Source: Pseudomonadota bacterium
GTDB taxonomy: Bacteria > Bdellovibrionota > Bacteriovoracia > Bacteriovoracales > Bacteriovoracaceae
Assembly (NCBI GenBank): GCA_027488375.1
Contig: JAIYBW010000004.1
Coordinates: 186,001-250,000, forward strand
Length of the DNA: 64,000 nt
Reading direction: 5' to 3'
Numbering within the stretch: the first letter of the stretch is position 1; each line of letters begins with the position of its first letter. Under the pieces are notes generated by a model. The model did no database searches and was not told where the DNA came from. It saw only the letters and a program-made list of their open reading frames with translations. The translations under genes were made by a program, and so were the position numbers. Positions 54,451 to 62,295 of the stretch are shown here, piece by piece.

Positions 54451-54693
54451 TCATGCGGCTTCCAGCGAGAAGCCTAGCTTAAATTGCGGATGCTCAAGAC
54501 AATAGACTCTGAGCTTATTCAAAGCCTCAGTAATGGCATGATCAATTTCATGCCATTCAAGCTCCATTTCCACAGCGATTTCTTCAATCGTTTTGTTCTC
54601 CCAAAATCTATGGAATAAAATGTGTCGTTCAAAAAATGTTAAAAAGTTAAGACCAGTTTTAACGACTTCAATATCCTTAGGGGTGAATCTCAT
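54451..54693 (-). CDS. Sigma-70 region 4-like regulator at head of transfer operon
   Basis: 80 residues, ATG after AAAGGAG. FERHILFHRFWENKTIEEIA, then ELEWHEIDHAITEALNKLR matches the sigma-70 region 4 helix-turn-helix (L...ER.IL..RF.E..S..EIA......V.......AL.KLR). It has no region 2, so it is not a complete sigma factor. It is the first gene of the leftward transfer operon and probably binds DNA or RNA polymerase to control it. Similar small HTH proteins regulate ICE transfer. Confidence 0.7.
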   Translation of the reverse strand: MRFTPKDIEVVKTGLNFLTFFERHILFHRFWENKTIEEIAVEMELEWHEIDHAITEALNKLRVYCLEHPQFKLGFSLEAA

Positions 54694-54943
54694 CGTACTC
54701 CTTTAATAAAGTTGGCAATGAAGAGACAAAACTTTAGTGATTGCTTCTTCGTGAAAGTTACGAGCGTCTCGAAGGTAGATGTTCGAAAGAGAGAGTGCGC
54801 CTATGAATCTTTTAAAAATTGTTTTCACCGTTTTACTCCTGATACTCACCAACCATTAAGTGAGTGATTGTCTCCATTACAAGCAACGGGCCAAGATGGA
54901 AGACTGAAAGATCAATCAGTTGAGGAAGGAGATGTACGAAGAC
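54694..54943. promoter_or_regulatory. Divergent promoter region between transfer and signalling operons
   Basis: No gene of normal size. It must hold the promoter of the leftward transfer operon. A plus-strand frame of 18 codons (54803-54859, MNLLKIVFTVLLLILTNH) is hydrophobic and could be a leader peptide, but it has no good ribosome-binding site. A TGTTCGA at 54780-54786 is a near-match to the inverted CCGAACA box. Confidence 0.5.
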
Positions 54944-55033
54944 CCGAACAAGTTCATTCTGTATTCCGAACAATGACGATTGTGACGCAACGAGCCTTTA
55001 ATAATGATCGGATTTCCGAACATTTGTTCGGAA
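54944..55033. promoter_or_regulatory. Operator array of CCGAACA boxes upstream of response regulator
   Basis: Three direct copies of CCGAACA (54944, 54966, 55016) and one inverted copy (55025-55031) are seen. The last two form TTCCGAACA-TT-TGTTCGGAA (55014-55033), a palindrome containing CGAACATTTGTTCG. That resembles the LexA-type GAAC-N4-GTTC box. It ends 43 bases before the response-regulator start. The first two copies are 22 bases apart, about two helical turns. Confidence 0.6.
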
Positions 55034-55076
55034 TTAAGTTGAGGAGTTCAAATTATTTTGGTTTAAGCCTAGACCT

Positions 55077-56408
55077 ATGCAAAATGACCTACGAATACTG
55101 CTTGTTGAAGACGATTTATACACTCAGAAGGTTTCTAAGCGTATATTGAGCCGTTATGGCCATGTAGAAGCCGCTTCCTCTAAAGAGGAGGCCAAACATT
55201 TCTTAATTAAAAACTCATATGATATGGCGTTTCTCGATTTGAATCTTCACGGGGAACTAGGTGGCCTAAATCTCATTAAGCTAACTCAAGAGTATAAAGC
55301 CTATCCCGTAGTTCTTTCTGGCGAATCTGATAAACGTACAATCCAAAAGTCTCTAGAATTTGGAGCACGCGATTATCTTTTAAAACCATTTGATGATCAA
55401 AAGCTGGATTCAGTTATTGCCAGGTATTTTCTTAACAAGAAAGAAATGACCCTTCTACAAAAGATCAGGAAAGGGTTCATCACCAGAAATGAATCCCAAG
55501 CAAAAGAGCTTTCTAAAATTATCAATCTATCAATTTCTGATAAACCAATCTTCATAGATGGTGAAACTGGTACAGGTAAAAGAGTTGTCGCCCATCTCAT
55601 TAAAGAAACTCTCAATTGTGACAATTTCATTGAAGTTAACTGTTCACAGTTTTCTGGAGAAACCTCTCGTAGTGAACTTTTCGGGCACAAAGCAGGCTCT
55701 TTCACTGGTGCTACCTCTGATAAGATTGGCCTGCTTCAAAAAGCGCATAAGGGCATACTTTTTTTAGATGAGATTCATGCTCTCACCACTGAGGTCCAAA
55801 AACTTCTCCTTAAGGCTATCGAAGAGAAAGTGTTTTATCCAATGGGATCAAGTATTCCAGTTAAATCCGACTTCAGGATCATCTCAGCGACCTGCGAAGA
55901 TGTGCACAGCCTGATTGCTGAAGGAAAATTTAGAGAAGACTTATATGCAAGAGTCAGTACGTTTCAAATTAAGTTGTCTCCACTCAGAGAAAGAACAGAA
56001 GACATCATACCACTGTTCGAACATTTCATATCAAAGCAACCGTTTCAAATGCTCATTACCGAAGAAGCGCAAGAAATCCTAAAACGTTATTCATGGCCAA
56101 GAAATACGAGAGAAGTTCAAGACCTCTTAGAAAATTGGGTGGTGAATGGGCACCGACTCATCACAGCTGAACATATACCATCGAGAATCAGATCTAATCT
56201 CCCTCCTCAGAAGAGGCTTTTTACCCAACATCATCTCGATCTCGTCGAAGATATGGGTCTAAAAGAATTCATGAATCATTTCAAAAAAGAAATAGTTAAT
56301 GAATATCTGAAGCGAAATGGTGGAAACCTTCGTCAGTCTGCTAAAAGTATGCAAATAGCTCCATCTACACTTTCAGAGATGCTTTCTGTAAAGGAGAAGA
56401 GTTTATGA
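55077..56408 (+). CDS. NtrC-type sigma-54 response regulator
   Basis: 443 residues. The receiver (1-120) has the acidic pair EDD, phosphoacceptor D54 in MAFLDLNLHG and lysine in LLKPFD. The AAA+ domain (about 145-370) has Walker A GETGTGKRV, a GSFTGA version of the sigma-54-contacting GAFTGA loop, and Walker B GILFLDEIHAL. A Fis-type helix-turn-helix (GNLRQSAKSMQIAPSTLSE) ends the protein. It should open sigma-54 promoters when phosphorylated. It is the first gene of a four-gene overlapping unit divergent from the transfer operon. Confidence 0.92.
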   Translation: MQNDLRILLVEDDLYTQKVSKRILSRYGHVEAASSKEEAKHFLIKNSYDMAFLDLNLHGELGGLNLIKLTQEYKAYPVVLSGESDKRTIQKSLEFGARDYLLKPFDDQKLDSVIARYFLNKKEMTLLQKIRKGFITRNESQAKELSKIINLSISDKPIFIDGETGTGKRVVAHLIKETLNCDNFIEVNCSQFSGETSRSELFGHKAGSFTGATSDKIGLLQKAHKGILFLDEIHALTTEVQKLLLKAIEEKVFYPMGSSIPVKSDFRIISATCEDVHSLIAEGKFREDLYARVSTFQIKLSPLRERTEDIIPLFEHFISKQPFQMLITEEAQEILKRYSWPRNTREVQDLLENWVVNGHRLITAEHIPSRIRSNLPPQKRLFTQHHLDLVEDMGLKEFMNHFKKEIVNEYLKRNGGNLRQSAKSMQIAPSTLSEMLSVKEKSL

Positions 56409-56608
56409 TTTGCCAAAACGAATTACAGCACGAACTCAGAAAAGAGTTCCAAAACATGCTAGGAATTTTAAAGATAATTAAATTGGAGAATGTAATCGCT
56501 GACCGTGAAATACAAGAAATGATTGATCTATGTCTAGAGCGAGAAAATAGCATTTCAACACACTTCAATCAGCTAACTGAAGTTCTTGAGAGGAAATATG
56601 ACCAATAG
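56405..56608 (+). CDS. Stand-alone DHp-like phosphotransfer protein candidate
   Basis: 67 residues overlapping the response-regulator stop as ATGA. It is two predicted helices: LQHELRKEFQNMLGILKII (with H9 in the HELR box) and REIQEMIDLCLERENSISTH. This is the pattern of a histidine-kinase dimerisation/phosphoacceptor hairpin (HELRnPL...IL, then E...IL....L..LI..L), without the ATPase domain. A hybrid kinase ends with a receiver two genes downstream, so this protein could carry phosphate from that receiver to the regulator. The function is inferred from pattern and context. Confidence 0.5.
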   Translation: MICQNELQHELRKEFQNMLGILKIIKLENVIADREIQEMIDLCLERENSISTHFNQLTEVLERKYDQ

Positions 56609-57392
56609 TACATATGCTCTTGAATCTAAAGATAGCTCCACCTATGAAGAAGGATACGAAATATTCTTGAAGCGATCCAACTTCAGAGAACGAATTTTGT
56701 CCAAGTTCGAGGAGCTTTCAGTAGACGTTAGAACGAAAGTCCCACTGAAAGTTTTTGACGTTGGTTGCGGCAATGGAGAGATGACAAAGAAGTATCTTCA
56801 ACTTCTTAAGGCAAATCCAGAACATATTGGCCTCTGGCTAACAGAACCTGCGCGTACGAGTCTTGAATTCGCTGTGGATAATTTAAGAAAAGAAGCTACG
56901 GTTGTTTATGCAGAGGAAACCTTCCCAAGCACCCAAGATTTTGATCTCATAATCGCAAGCTATGTCTTCTACCACCTCACACCTGACACCTTGGTTAATT
57001 TATCAAAGCAATTGAAGATCCACGGCTCAATGGCAATTATGATGGGTACCTCAGACAATCCATTTAAAACTCATCCTGGACTTGTCAGCTCTGCAAATCA
57101 CGGTAGTACGGATAAGCTTCAACCAATACTCACAATATTAGAACAAACATCTGATTTTAAAATTTCACGCCATAAGGTCGAAACACTTCTTGATATTAAT
57201 GGTCTAAAAAATGATTTAGGTCTCACAGACGAAGGCAAAATGCTTTTGGGTTTCTCTTTAAACAAAAACTATTCGTCACTCTCTGAAAAAGCGCTCTCTG
57301 CTGTTGATGAAATTTATGCAGAAGCATTCGAAAAAAATGCCGGCAAAGTTAAATCAATTCATGAAATTATTTGGATTCAGAGGTTAAAATGA
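56598..57392 (+). CDS. SAM-dependent methyltransferase
   Basis: 264 residues from ATG 56598, four bases after GAGAGGAA; it overlaps the DHp-like gene by 11 bases. Class I motif VFDVGCGNGEMTKKYL (motif I), then TEPARTSLEFA, DLIIASYVFYHLT (motif IV) and LKIHGSMAIMMG. The C-terminal part (170-264) is helical and probably binds the acceptor. It resembles small-molecule methyltransferases of the histamine/fatty-acid type. In a kinase-regulator unit it may make a signal, as PhcB does in Ralstonia, or modify a protein. The acceptor is not known. Confidence 0.75.
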   Translation: MTNSTYALESKDSSTYEEGYEIFLKRSNFRERILSKFEELSVDVRTKVPLKVFDVGCGNGEMTKKYLQLLKANPEHIGLWLTEPARTSLEFAVDNLRKEATVVYAEETFPSTQDFDLIIASYVFYHLTPDTLVNLSKQLKIHGSMAIMMGTSDNPFKTHPGLVSSANHGSTDKLQPILTILEQTSDFKISRHKVETLLDINGLKNDLGLTDEGKMLLGFSLNKNYSSLSEKALSAVDEIYAEAFEKNAGKVKSIHEIIWIQRLK

Positions 57393-59482
57393 AATTTCTT
57401 ATCCTTGTTTCATTAATCTTCTATGCTTTTGTTGCCCACGCCAATGTTTGGGAATTCAGGGTCTCAGATACTTTAGCAACTCTTGAATCTGAGTCATGGA
57501 ATTCATTTCCAGCTAATAAAAATCCACTTTCAAGAGAATTCGAAGGCTATGCTGAGTACAGAACATTCATAGAGGATGAAGCTTTAAAGGATAGTCAGGG
57601 TATTTACCTAGGAAAGATCGGAGATGCTGATAAGACCTTTCTCAATGGACATCAAATTGGCCAGACGGGTAATTTTCCACCTCAATACTCTTACAACATG
57701 GATACCGAACGCGTTTACTTTGTACCTGATGCACTTATAAGGCCGGGAAAAAACGAACTTAAAATAAAGGTTTATTCGAAGTTTCTAGTAAATAAGGGCT
57801 TTTCACCAACAAGTTTCAGGATAGCCCCAATTGCCCACGTTGATTCAATGAAATATTCCAGTGAGCTGTTAAACAATTTATCAAAAATCATTATCCCCAT
57901 TCTTTGCTTAGTACTGGCCGCCGTCTCTTTTCCACTTTTAGCCCCTAAACATTTATGGAACACACAGGTCATGATTTTCCTCGTAAGTCTTTCCAGTTTT
58001 ATATTGGGAATTTGTCGTGGCAGACTTGCGTATCACTATTTTGATATGCTCATGGTTTACAAGATCACATTGATTTCAAGTGTTTTTACGGTATGGCTTG
58101 TATCAGTTTTGATGACGAAACAATGCATAAGCGCAATTAAGTTTCTACCATCAACCATAGCGGCCTTCCTAATAACGACTATCCTGATTTCACAAAACCT
58201 TATGGAAGCGGCTTCATGGGGACGAGTTTGGTTTCATATATCACCATTCTTCCTTATTTTTGCTCTCTATGGAGTCTTAAAAACACGTCCAGTTGGTCTT
58301 TTCCGGCTTTTTGGTCTCGCCGTACTTCTTGTTACAAATGTTAACGATAATCTAAATGATCTTCGGATCATTTCATCCACCTCACTTCTCCAATTTGGTC
58401 TAGGGACTTTTATTTTCTGTATGGTAGCGGACCAAATCCTAGGACTTAAAAAATCTTGGGAGAGGTATTTCATGAAAGAAGTCCAACTTGAAATTGATGC
58501 AAAAGTCGGAAGACAAGCGATCCAAATTGCTCATGATCTACGTTCGCCAATTGAAGCGATTAAGTTAGGGATTAATGCCCTAAGAATTGATTCAGAGATC
58601 GAACAAGGCTTACGAACAGGTTTAAAACGAATGCATGAAATTTGTGAATCACTTCTTTCACAAAACAAGGCAATTAAGCAAAAGCATACCTCAAATGAAA
58701 TAGAAACTGCTTTAGACGAAGTCAGGAACGAGCTTCTATTGAAGCATCCTGACAGGAATTCATTGGCCTTTAATGTTGACCCCCATCATTTCACTAAAGA
58801 TGTTTATTTTGATTTGGATTTATCCAATTTAAAAAGAACATTCTGCAATCTCATCAACAACGCTGTCGAAGCTTGTAGCATCAATGGAAATGTAACAATC
58901 AATTTGGTTTTCCTTCAAGATGGGCTTCAGCTCCAGATTAGTGACAATGGGATCGGCATACCTGAAACTTCAGAACAGTTATTTGAGCGAGGTTATACAA
59001 CTAAAGTTTCTGGGAATGGCCTCGGTCTTTGTGCTGCAAAAGACTATCTTGAATCATTAGGTGGCTCGATTCAGCTTGAAAGACTCTCTCAAGGAACATC
59101 AGTAACAGTTTTCATTCCTTCATGCCTTCCAGAACAGACAATTATTGAGTCACATCCAGACATGATCTTGATCGACGATGATCCACTTGTGAGGTTTAAC
59201 TGGAGAAGACAAGGACAGCATGCCAACCTAACGGTCCAGGCTTTCGGTGACTTCAATGAGTTTCTCAAATCCTCATCAAACTATTCTAGGAATACGCCCA
59301 TTTATATTGACTCCAACCTTGGAGAAGAAAAAGGAGAGGATCTTTCAGAGGAACTCGTCCGACTTGGCTTCAAGAAAGTTGTTCTTTCCACTGGAAGTCC
59401 GGAATCAAGCATTACTAACAGAAGATGGATTTCAAAAATTGTTGGAAAAAGCTTTGATCTTGCAGTTCATGGGCAGTCCTAA
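57389..59482 (+). CDS. 7TM hybrid sensor histidine kinase with C-terminal receiver
   Basis: 697 residues from ATG 57389, overlapping the methyltransferase stop as ATGA. Signal peptide (about 1-19), an extracytoplasmic jelly-roll-like domain (20-165, GKIGDADKTFLNGHQIGQTG), then about seven spans (about 170-355). HisKA follows with H382 in IQIAHDLRSPIEAIK, an ATPase domain with RTFCNLINNAVEA, ISDNGIGIPE and GNGLGLCAAKDYL, and a C-terminal receiver with IDDDPLV and D641 in IYIDSNLGEE. This is a 7TMR-DISM-like design. It is the last gene of the cassette and probably senses an external ligand. Confidence 0.88.
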   Translation: MKFLILVSLIFYAFVAHANVWEFRVSDTLATLESESWNSFPANKNPLSREFEGYAEYRTFIEDEALKDSQGIYLGKIGDADKTFLNGHQIGQTGNFPPQYSYNMDTERVYFVPDALIRPGKNELKIKVYSKFLVNKGFSPTSFRIAPIAHVDSMKYSSELLNNLSKIIIPILCLVLAAVSFPLLAPKHLWNTQVMIFLVSLSSFILGICRGRLAYHYFDMLMVYKITLISSVFTVWLVSVLMTKQCISAIKFLPSTIAAFLITTILISQNLMEAASWGRVWFHISPFFLIFALYGVLKTRPVGLFRLFGLAVLLVTNVNDNLNDLRIISSTSLLQFGLGTFIFCMVADQILGLKKSWERYFMKEVQLEIDAKVGRQAIQIAHDLRSPIEAIKLGINALRIDSEIEQGLRTGLKRMHEICESLLSQNKAIKQKHTSNEIETALDEVRNELLLKHPDRNSLAFNVDPHHFTKDVYFDLDLSNLKRTFCNLINNAVEACSINGNVTINLVFLQDGLQLQISDNGIGIPETSEQLFERGYTTKVSGNGLGLCAAKDYLESLGGSIQLERLSQGTSVTVFIPSCLPEQTIIESHPDMILIDDDPLVRFNWRRQGQHANLTVQAFGDFNEFLKSSSNYSRNTPIYIDSNLGEEKGEDLSEELVRLGFKKVVLSTGSPESSITNRRWISKIVGKSFDLAVHGQS

Positions 59483-59494
59483 CTTCAATTTTTT

Positions 59495-60019
59495 TCAAAT
59501 GAACTTAAAATTTCTCATGCTTAATACCTTCAAAAAAAGAATTGATACCCCAAATGCTGTCAGAAGCCAGCTTCCGTAAAAAGAAAAGACATCGTGATGT
59601 ATGTGTCCTGGAGCGAGGGATTTCAGTCCCATTCCAAGCATGAATAAAAAAGATACATAAGGTATAATCATAATGTACCCGTGCCTTGCGACCCATTTTC
59701 TTTCAGGTAAACTCAAAAAAGCATAAGAAAGCGCATGTCCACCAAGAAAAAAGACACTCGAACAAAATATTCCGCAGACTACTGGTCCATAGCTCATGAT
59801 TACATTCATTATCCCTGCACTGAAAGCGAAAGGTCCAAATCCATACTGGGGACAAATAGTAAGCGTTCCAAGTGCACCGATTAAGTTCAAAGTGAAGAAC
59901 TTAAAAAGGAGAGGTTTTGGCTTCAAACTTAAATGAGTAAATTTCAATGTCTCATCATACAGAGCCGTTGGCACTTTCCCACGTCCATCGATAAATTCTT
60001 TAAGATCATTATTCATCAC
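59495..60019 (-). CDS. Membrane protein, probable anti-sigma partner
   Basis: 174 residues. A soluble N-terminus of about 38 residues (DLKEFIDGRGKVPTALYDET) precedes four or five spans (about 38-165), ending in a short basic tail. It overlaps the ECF sigma factor gene by 11 bases, downstream of it. The small cytoplasmic start plus spans suits an NrsF-like membrane anti-sigma factor, which in Caulobacter responds to metals. HIHHD (about 137-141) and two cysteines could bind metal. The assignment rests on position and topology. Confidence 0.6.
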   Translation of the reverse strand: MMNNDLKEFIDGRGKVPTALYDETLKFTHLSLKPKPLLFKFFTLNLIGALGTLTICPQYGFGPFAFSAGIMNVIMSYGPVVCGIFCSSVFFLGGHALSYAFLSLPERKWVARHGYIMIIPYVSFLFMLGMGLKSLAPGHIHHDVFSFYGSWLLTAFGVSILFLKVLSMRNFKFI

Positions 60020-60512
60020 TTACTCCTTTTTTGAGAAAGGCCAAGGCCCGACTCATTCTCTTTCTGAGCGATACTTCCGTCAGCTCATATCTGGCCGCGA
60101 GTTCTTTGTACGACCAGCCTTCTTTAAAAAACTCAGTTAAAAGCTTTGATGTCTCAGGGGAAAGATTCTTTACCAATTCTTGAAAATCTTTATCATCTAC
60201 AATTGGCTCTTCAGAAGTGGCCATTTTATCTAAATATTTCTTCTCAACTTGATTAGATCTATGAAAATCGATAACAAGATTTCTGAGTACAACATATAAC
60301 CAAAGCAAGAAAGGTTGATTACGCCAGCTATCTCTTTTCTCGACAAGCTTAACGAAACAGTCCTGAAACAGATCTTCAGCAGCTTCTTTTGGTAATCGTT
60401 TACTGATGTAGCTCCAGACCTTTTCAGCATGGCGCTCATAAATCAGACCGAGAGCCAAAGAGTCTCCTTTCTGAAGTCTTGTCATTAGTTCTTCGTCAGA
60501 TGGACCTTCCAT
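60009..60512 (-). CDS. ECF-type sigma factor
   Basis: 167 residues. Region 2 is seen in IYERHAEKVWSYISKRLP, EAAEDLFQDCFVKL and WLYVVLRNLVIDFHRSN; region 4 in LLTEFFKEGWSYKELAARY with TEVSLRKRMSRALAFLKKG. The size and absence of other regions are typical of ECF sigma factors. It overlaps the probable membrane anti-sigma gene, and the DUF3347-like gene stop overlaps its ATG as TGATG, so it belongs to the metal operon. It probably switches on genes of this cargo region. Confidence 0.88.
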   Translation of the reverse strand: MEGPSDEELMTRLQKGDSLALGLIYERHAEKVWSYISKRLPKEAAEDLFQDCFVKLVEKRDSWRNQPFLLWLYVVLRNLVIDFHRSNQVEKKYLDKMATSEEPIVDDKDFQELVKNLSPETSKLLTEFFKEGWSYKELAARYELTEVSLRKRMSRALAFLKKGVSDE

Positions 60513-60904
60513 CAGATTTTCTCACCACAGTCGAGCATAGACTTCCCATAGTATGGATTGCGAAGTGTACCGGGTTTCTGAATCCATTTCGCCTTTGCCA
60601 TTGGACAAGACGCTTTTTGAAACTTGCTCATTTCTTTTTTATCACCATTTTCAAAGTATACCTCAGAGAGTGCTTTGAACGAAGTCCTGAGTTCTTCAAT
60701 ATCCTTGAACTTTTTGTCGCAGTCTTTATAATCATCCTTGTAGTGGATAAGTTCTTTGTCGCAGATGAATTTATGGACCTCAAGAGCTGATTTAAAATTA
60801 TCTGATGCCAAAGCATCCTGCATCTTCACATAAGGTCTGATACTCAGATCGTGTGCAAAAGCTGTGACAGAAAACAACAGAGAAGTGAGAAGTAATGTTT
60901 TCAT
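60512..60904 (-). CDS. Exported DUF3347-like metal-associated protein
   Basis: 130 residues. Signal peptide MKTLLLTSLLFSVTAFAH. The mature domain has YVKMQDALASDNFKSALEV, IEELRTSFKALSEVYFE, KASCPMAKAKWIQK and RNPYYGKSMLDCGEKI. CPMA..W and NPYYG..ML.CG are hallmarks of DUF3347, found beside copper and cobalt/zinc efflux genes. Cys and Met residues in these motifs are candidate metal ligands in the periplasm. It lies directly downstream of the MerT-like gene and upstream of the sigma gene in the same direction. Confidence 0.8.
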   Translation of the reverse strand: MKTLLLTSLLFSVTAFAHDLSIRPYVKMQDALASDNFKSALEVHKFICDKELIHYKDDYKDCDKKFKDIEELRTSFKALSEVYFENGDKKEMSKFQKASCPMAKAKWIQKPGTLRNPYYGKSMLDCGEKI

Positions 60905-60911
60905 ATAATTC

Positions 60912-61289
60912 CTAATCCATTAAACGAGGTAAAACAAATGCATAAAAAGACCCTACAATATTGATTCCAAACGAAATCCAGAAAAGAGGTTTAGACCAAT
61001 CTTTGGTTTTTTCGCAGTCCTCTTTTTTATCAATAGGACAGACTTGAGTTTGAGAATATTTCTGTGCCCCATAAGATATCGCTAACATTATGAAGCTGAC
61101 ACCAAAAACGATTCCTTTGTTTTCTGAGAGCCAGATAAGTTGCGGAAAATTCCCTAAAAATGAGGCCAGCGTAGCCCCAAACCCAAGAAGCACAAGTGTA
61201 GAGGGAATAGCACAGCAAATGAGTGTCCCAAATGAACTAAAAAGACCCAGCCAGCTGAAGAATTTATTTCCTTTCGATGTTGGCAACAT
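60912..61289 (-). CDS. MerT-like metal transport membrane protein
   Basis: 125 residues from ATG 61289, chosen because a complete MerT-type start follows (LPTSKGNKFFSWLGLFSSF); an upstream in-frame start would add 14 residues. The first span has the vicinal cysteines C25-C26 in TLICCAIPS, the second span follows and a cytosolic CPIDKKEDC pair precedes the last span. This is the pattern of MerT, which moves Hg(II) from MerP into the cell. No merA or merR was seen, so another metal such as copper is possible. It overlaps the MerP-like gene by 26 bases. Confidence 0.75.
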   Translation of the reverse strand: MLPTSKGNKFFSWLGLFSSFGTLICCAIPSTLVLLGFGATLASFLGNFPQLIWLSENKGIVFGVSFIMLAISYGAQKYSQTQVCPIDKKEDCEKTKDWSKPLFWISFGINIVGSFYAFVLPRLMD

Positions 61290-61536
61290 TGTATCCCGCC
61301 TCAGTGATAATTTTTTTAATCGTTTCGTCATCTATATTTCTACCTTCTTCAGTTGAGATGCTCACAAGCTTCTGATCAAGGTTTACGTCAATGGTTTTGA
61401 CTTCTTTTATTGCACTAAATTTCTTTTTGATACCCTGAGCACACATTGAGCAGACCATTCCTTGAACTTTAACAGAGATTTCTTCTGCGAAAGCATTTCC
61501 ACTCATGAGTAACAGAACTAATAAAATTTTTTTCAT
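61264..61536 (-). CDS. MerP-like periplasmic metal-binding protein
   Basis: 90 residues. Signal peptide MKKILLVLLLMSGNAFA, then a ferredoxin-like heavy-metal-associated domain with VKVQGMVCSMCAQGIKKKF, the Cys-x2-Cys metal site. VKTIDVNLDQKLVSI and a C-terminal EAGYNV complete it. It would scavenge metal in the periplasm for the MerT-like transporter encoded downstream. It overlaps that gene. The motif is shared by mercury and copper chaperones, so the metal is open. Confidence 0.85.
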   Translation of the reverse strand: MKKILLVLLLMSGNAFAEEISVKVQGMVCSMCAQGIKKKFSAIKEVKTIDVNLDQKLVSISTEEGRNIDDETIKKIITEAGYNVANIERK

Positions 61537-61546
61537 ACTCTATCCT

Positions 61547-62188
61547 TTAAATATGCACCATGAAGTTGAGAAACCATTCGCCTCTTAAGCTCGAACCCAT
61601 TTCCCATAAAACATTGTTATAGAAAAATCTAAGTAACGGAGTCACAATTACATTTCTTTCAACCTGTGGCATGTACATAGCCTGAAGCATTACCCAAGAC
61701 TGTAATTTATCAAAATCAGCTTCAAAGGGTGAGAGACCAATTCGTGCTTGAGTTATTGATACATCCACAAGCTTGGGAGCACTAAACTGATAGAACTTTA
61801 ACGAAGTAAATAATGTTCGAGTTTCCCAGTCTCCTTCAACACCACCAAGATAGCCCGCTTTAGTGCCTTTCATGTTGAAATTGGATTCAGCTACGCCTGC
61901 CCCGGTAGAGATATAAATATTTGCCTGAGAGTCATCGTTGTTCCAGCGTTTAAGAAGATGGTTTAAACGGACTAAACCAAACTGAGTCGTCTCTTCATTC
62001 TCTCTGGTGAAACGCCAAAGATTAAGTCCTGTAGCCCACTTTTGATGGAAGGAATAATTAATCTGATTGTCACTAAACATTTCCATGTTCTGTGAAGCAA
62101 TCATAGTCCCACCCTTATAGATCACAGGGTGAGCGTAAGTTAATGTAGAAACGAGAAGAGTTAAAAGTCCGAGTAAATAAGGCAACAT
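61547..62188 (-). CDS. Exported protein in metal operon
   Basis: 213 residues from ATG 62188, which follows AAAGGATTAGG; an earlier in-frame start gives ten further residues. Signal peptide MLPYLLGLLTLLVSTLTYA, mature start HPVIYKGGTM. The body alternates beta-strands with aromatic residues (QINYSFHQKWATGLNLWRF, NIYISTGAGVAES, ITQARIGLSPF, WVMLQAMYMPQ), suggesting an outer-membrane barrel. Function unknown; its place between the P1B ATPase and MerP-like genes in one leftward run suggests a role in metal export or handling. Confidence 0.65.
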   Translation of the reverse strand: MLPYLLGLLTLLVSTLTYAHPVIYKGGTMIASQNMEMFSDNQINYSFHQKWATGLNLWRFTRENEETTQFGLVRLNHLLKRWNNDDSQANIYISTGAGVAESNFNMKGTKAGYLGGVEGDWETRTLFTSLKFYQFSAPKLVDVSITQARIGLSPFEADFDKLQSWVMLQAMYMPQVERNVIVTPLLRFFYNNVLWEMGSSLRGEWFLNFMVHI

Positions 62189-62295
62189 CCTAATCCTTTC
62201 GTTTGGCTTCCTATTCAATATAACGGATCAGGACCTTGATTTGTGACAGTATTGAAAAATAATGTAATGGACCCTTTTTCCAGGGTCCATTACTA

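Noticed and set aside
54803..54859. 18-codon hydrophobic leader peptide
   Set aside because: It has no clear ribosome-binding site or attenuator structure after it. Kept only as a note in the regulatory region.
54868..55149. 93-codon frame ahead of the response regulator
   Set aside because: It covers the operator repeats and overlaps the regulator start in another frame. Composition is not protein-like and no ribosome site precedes it.
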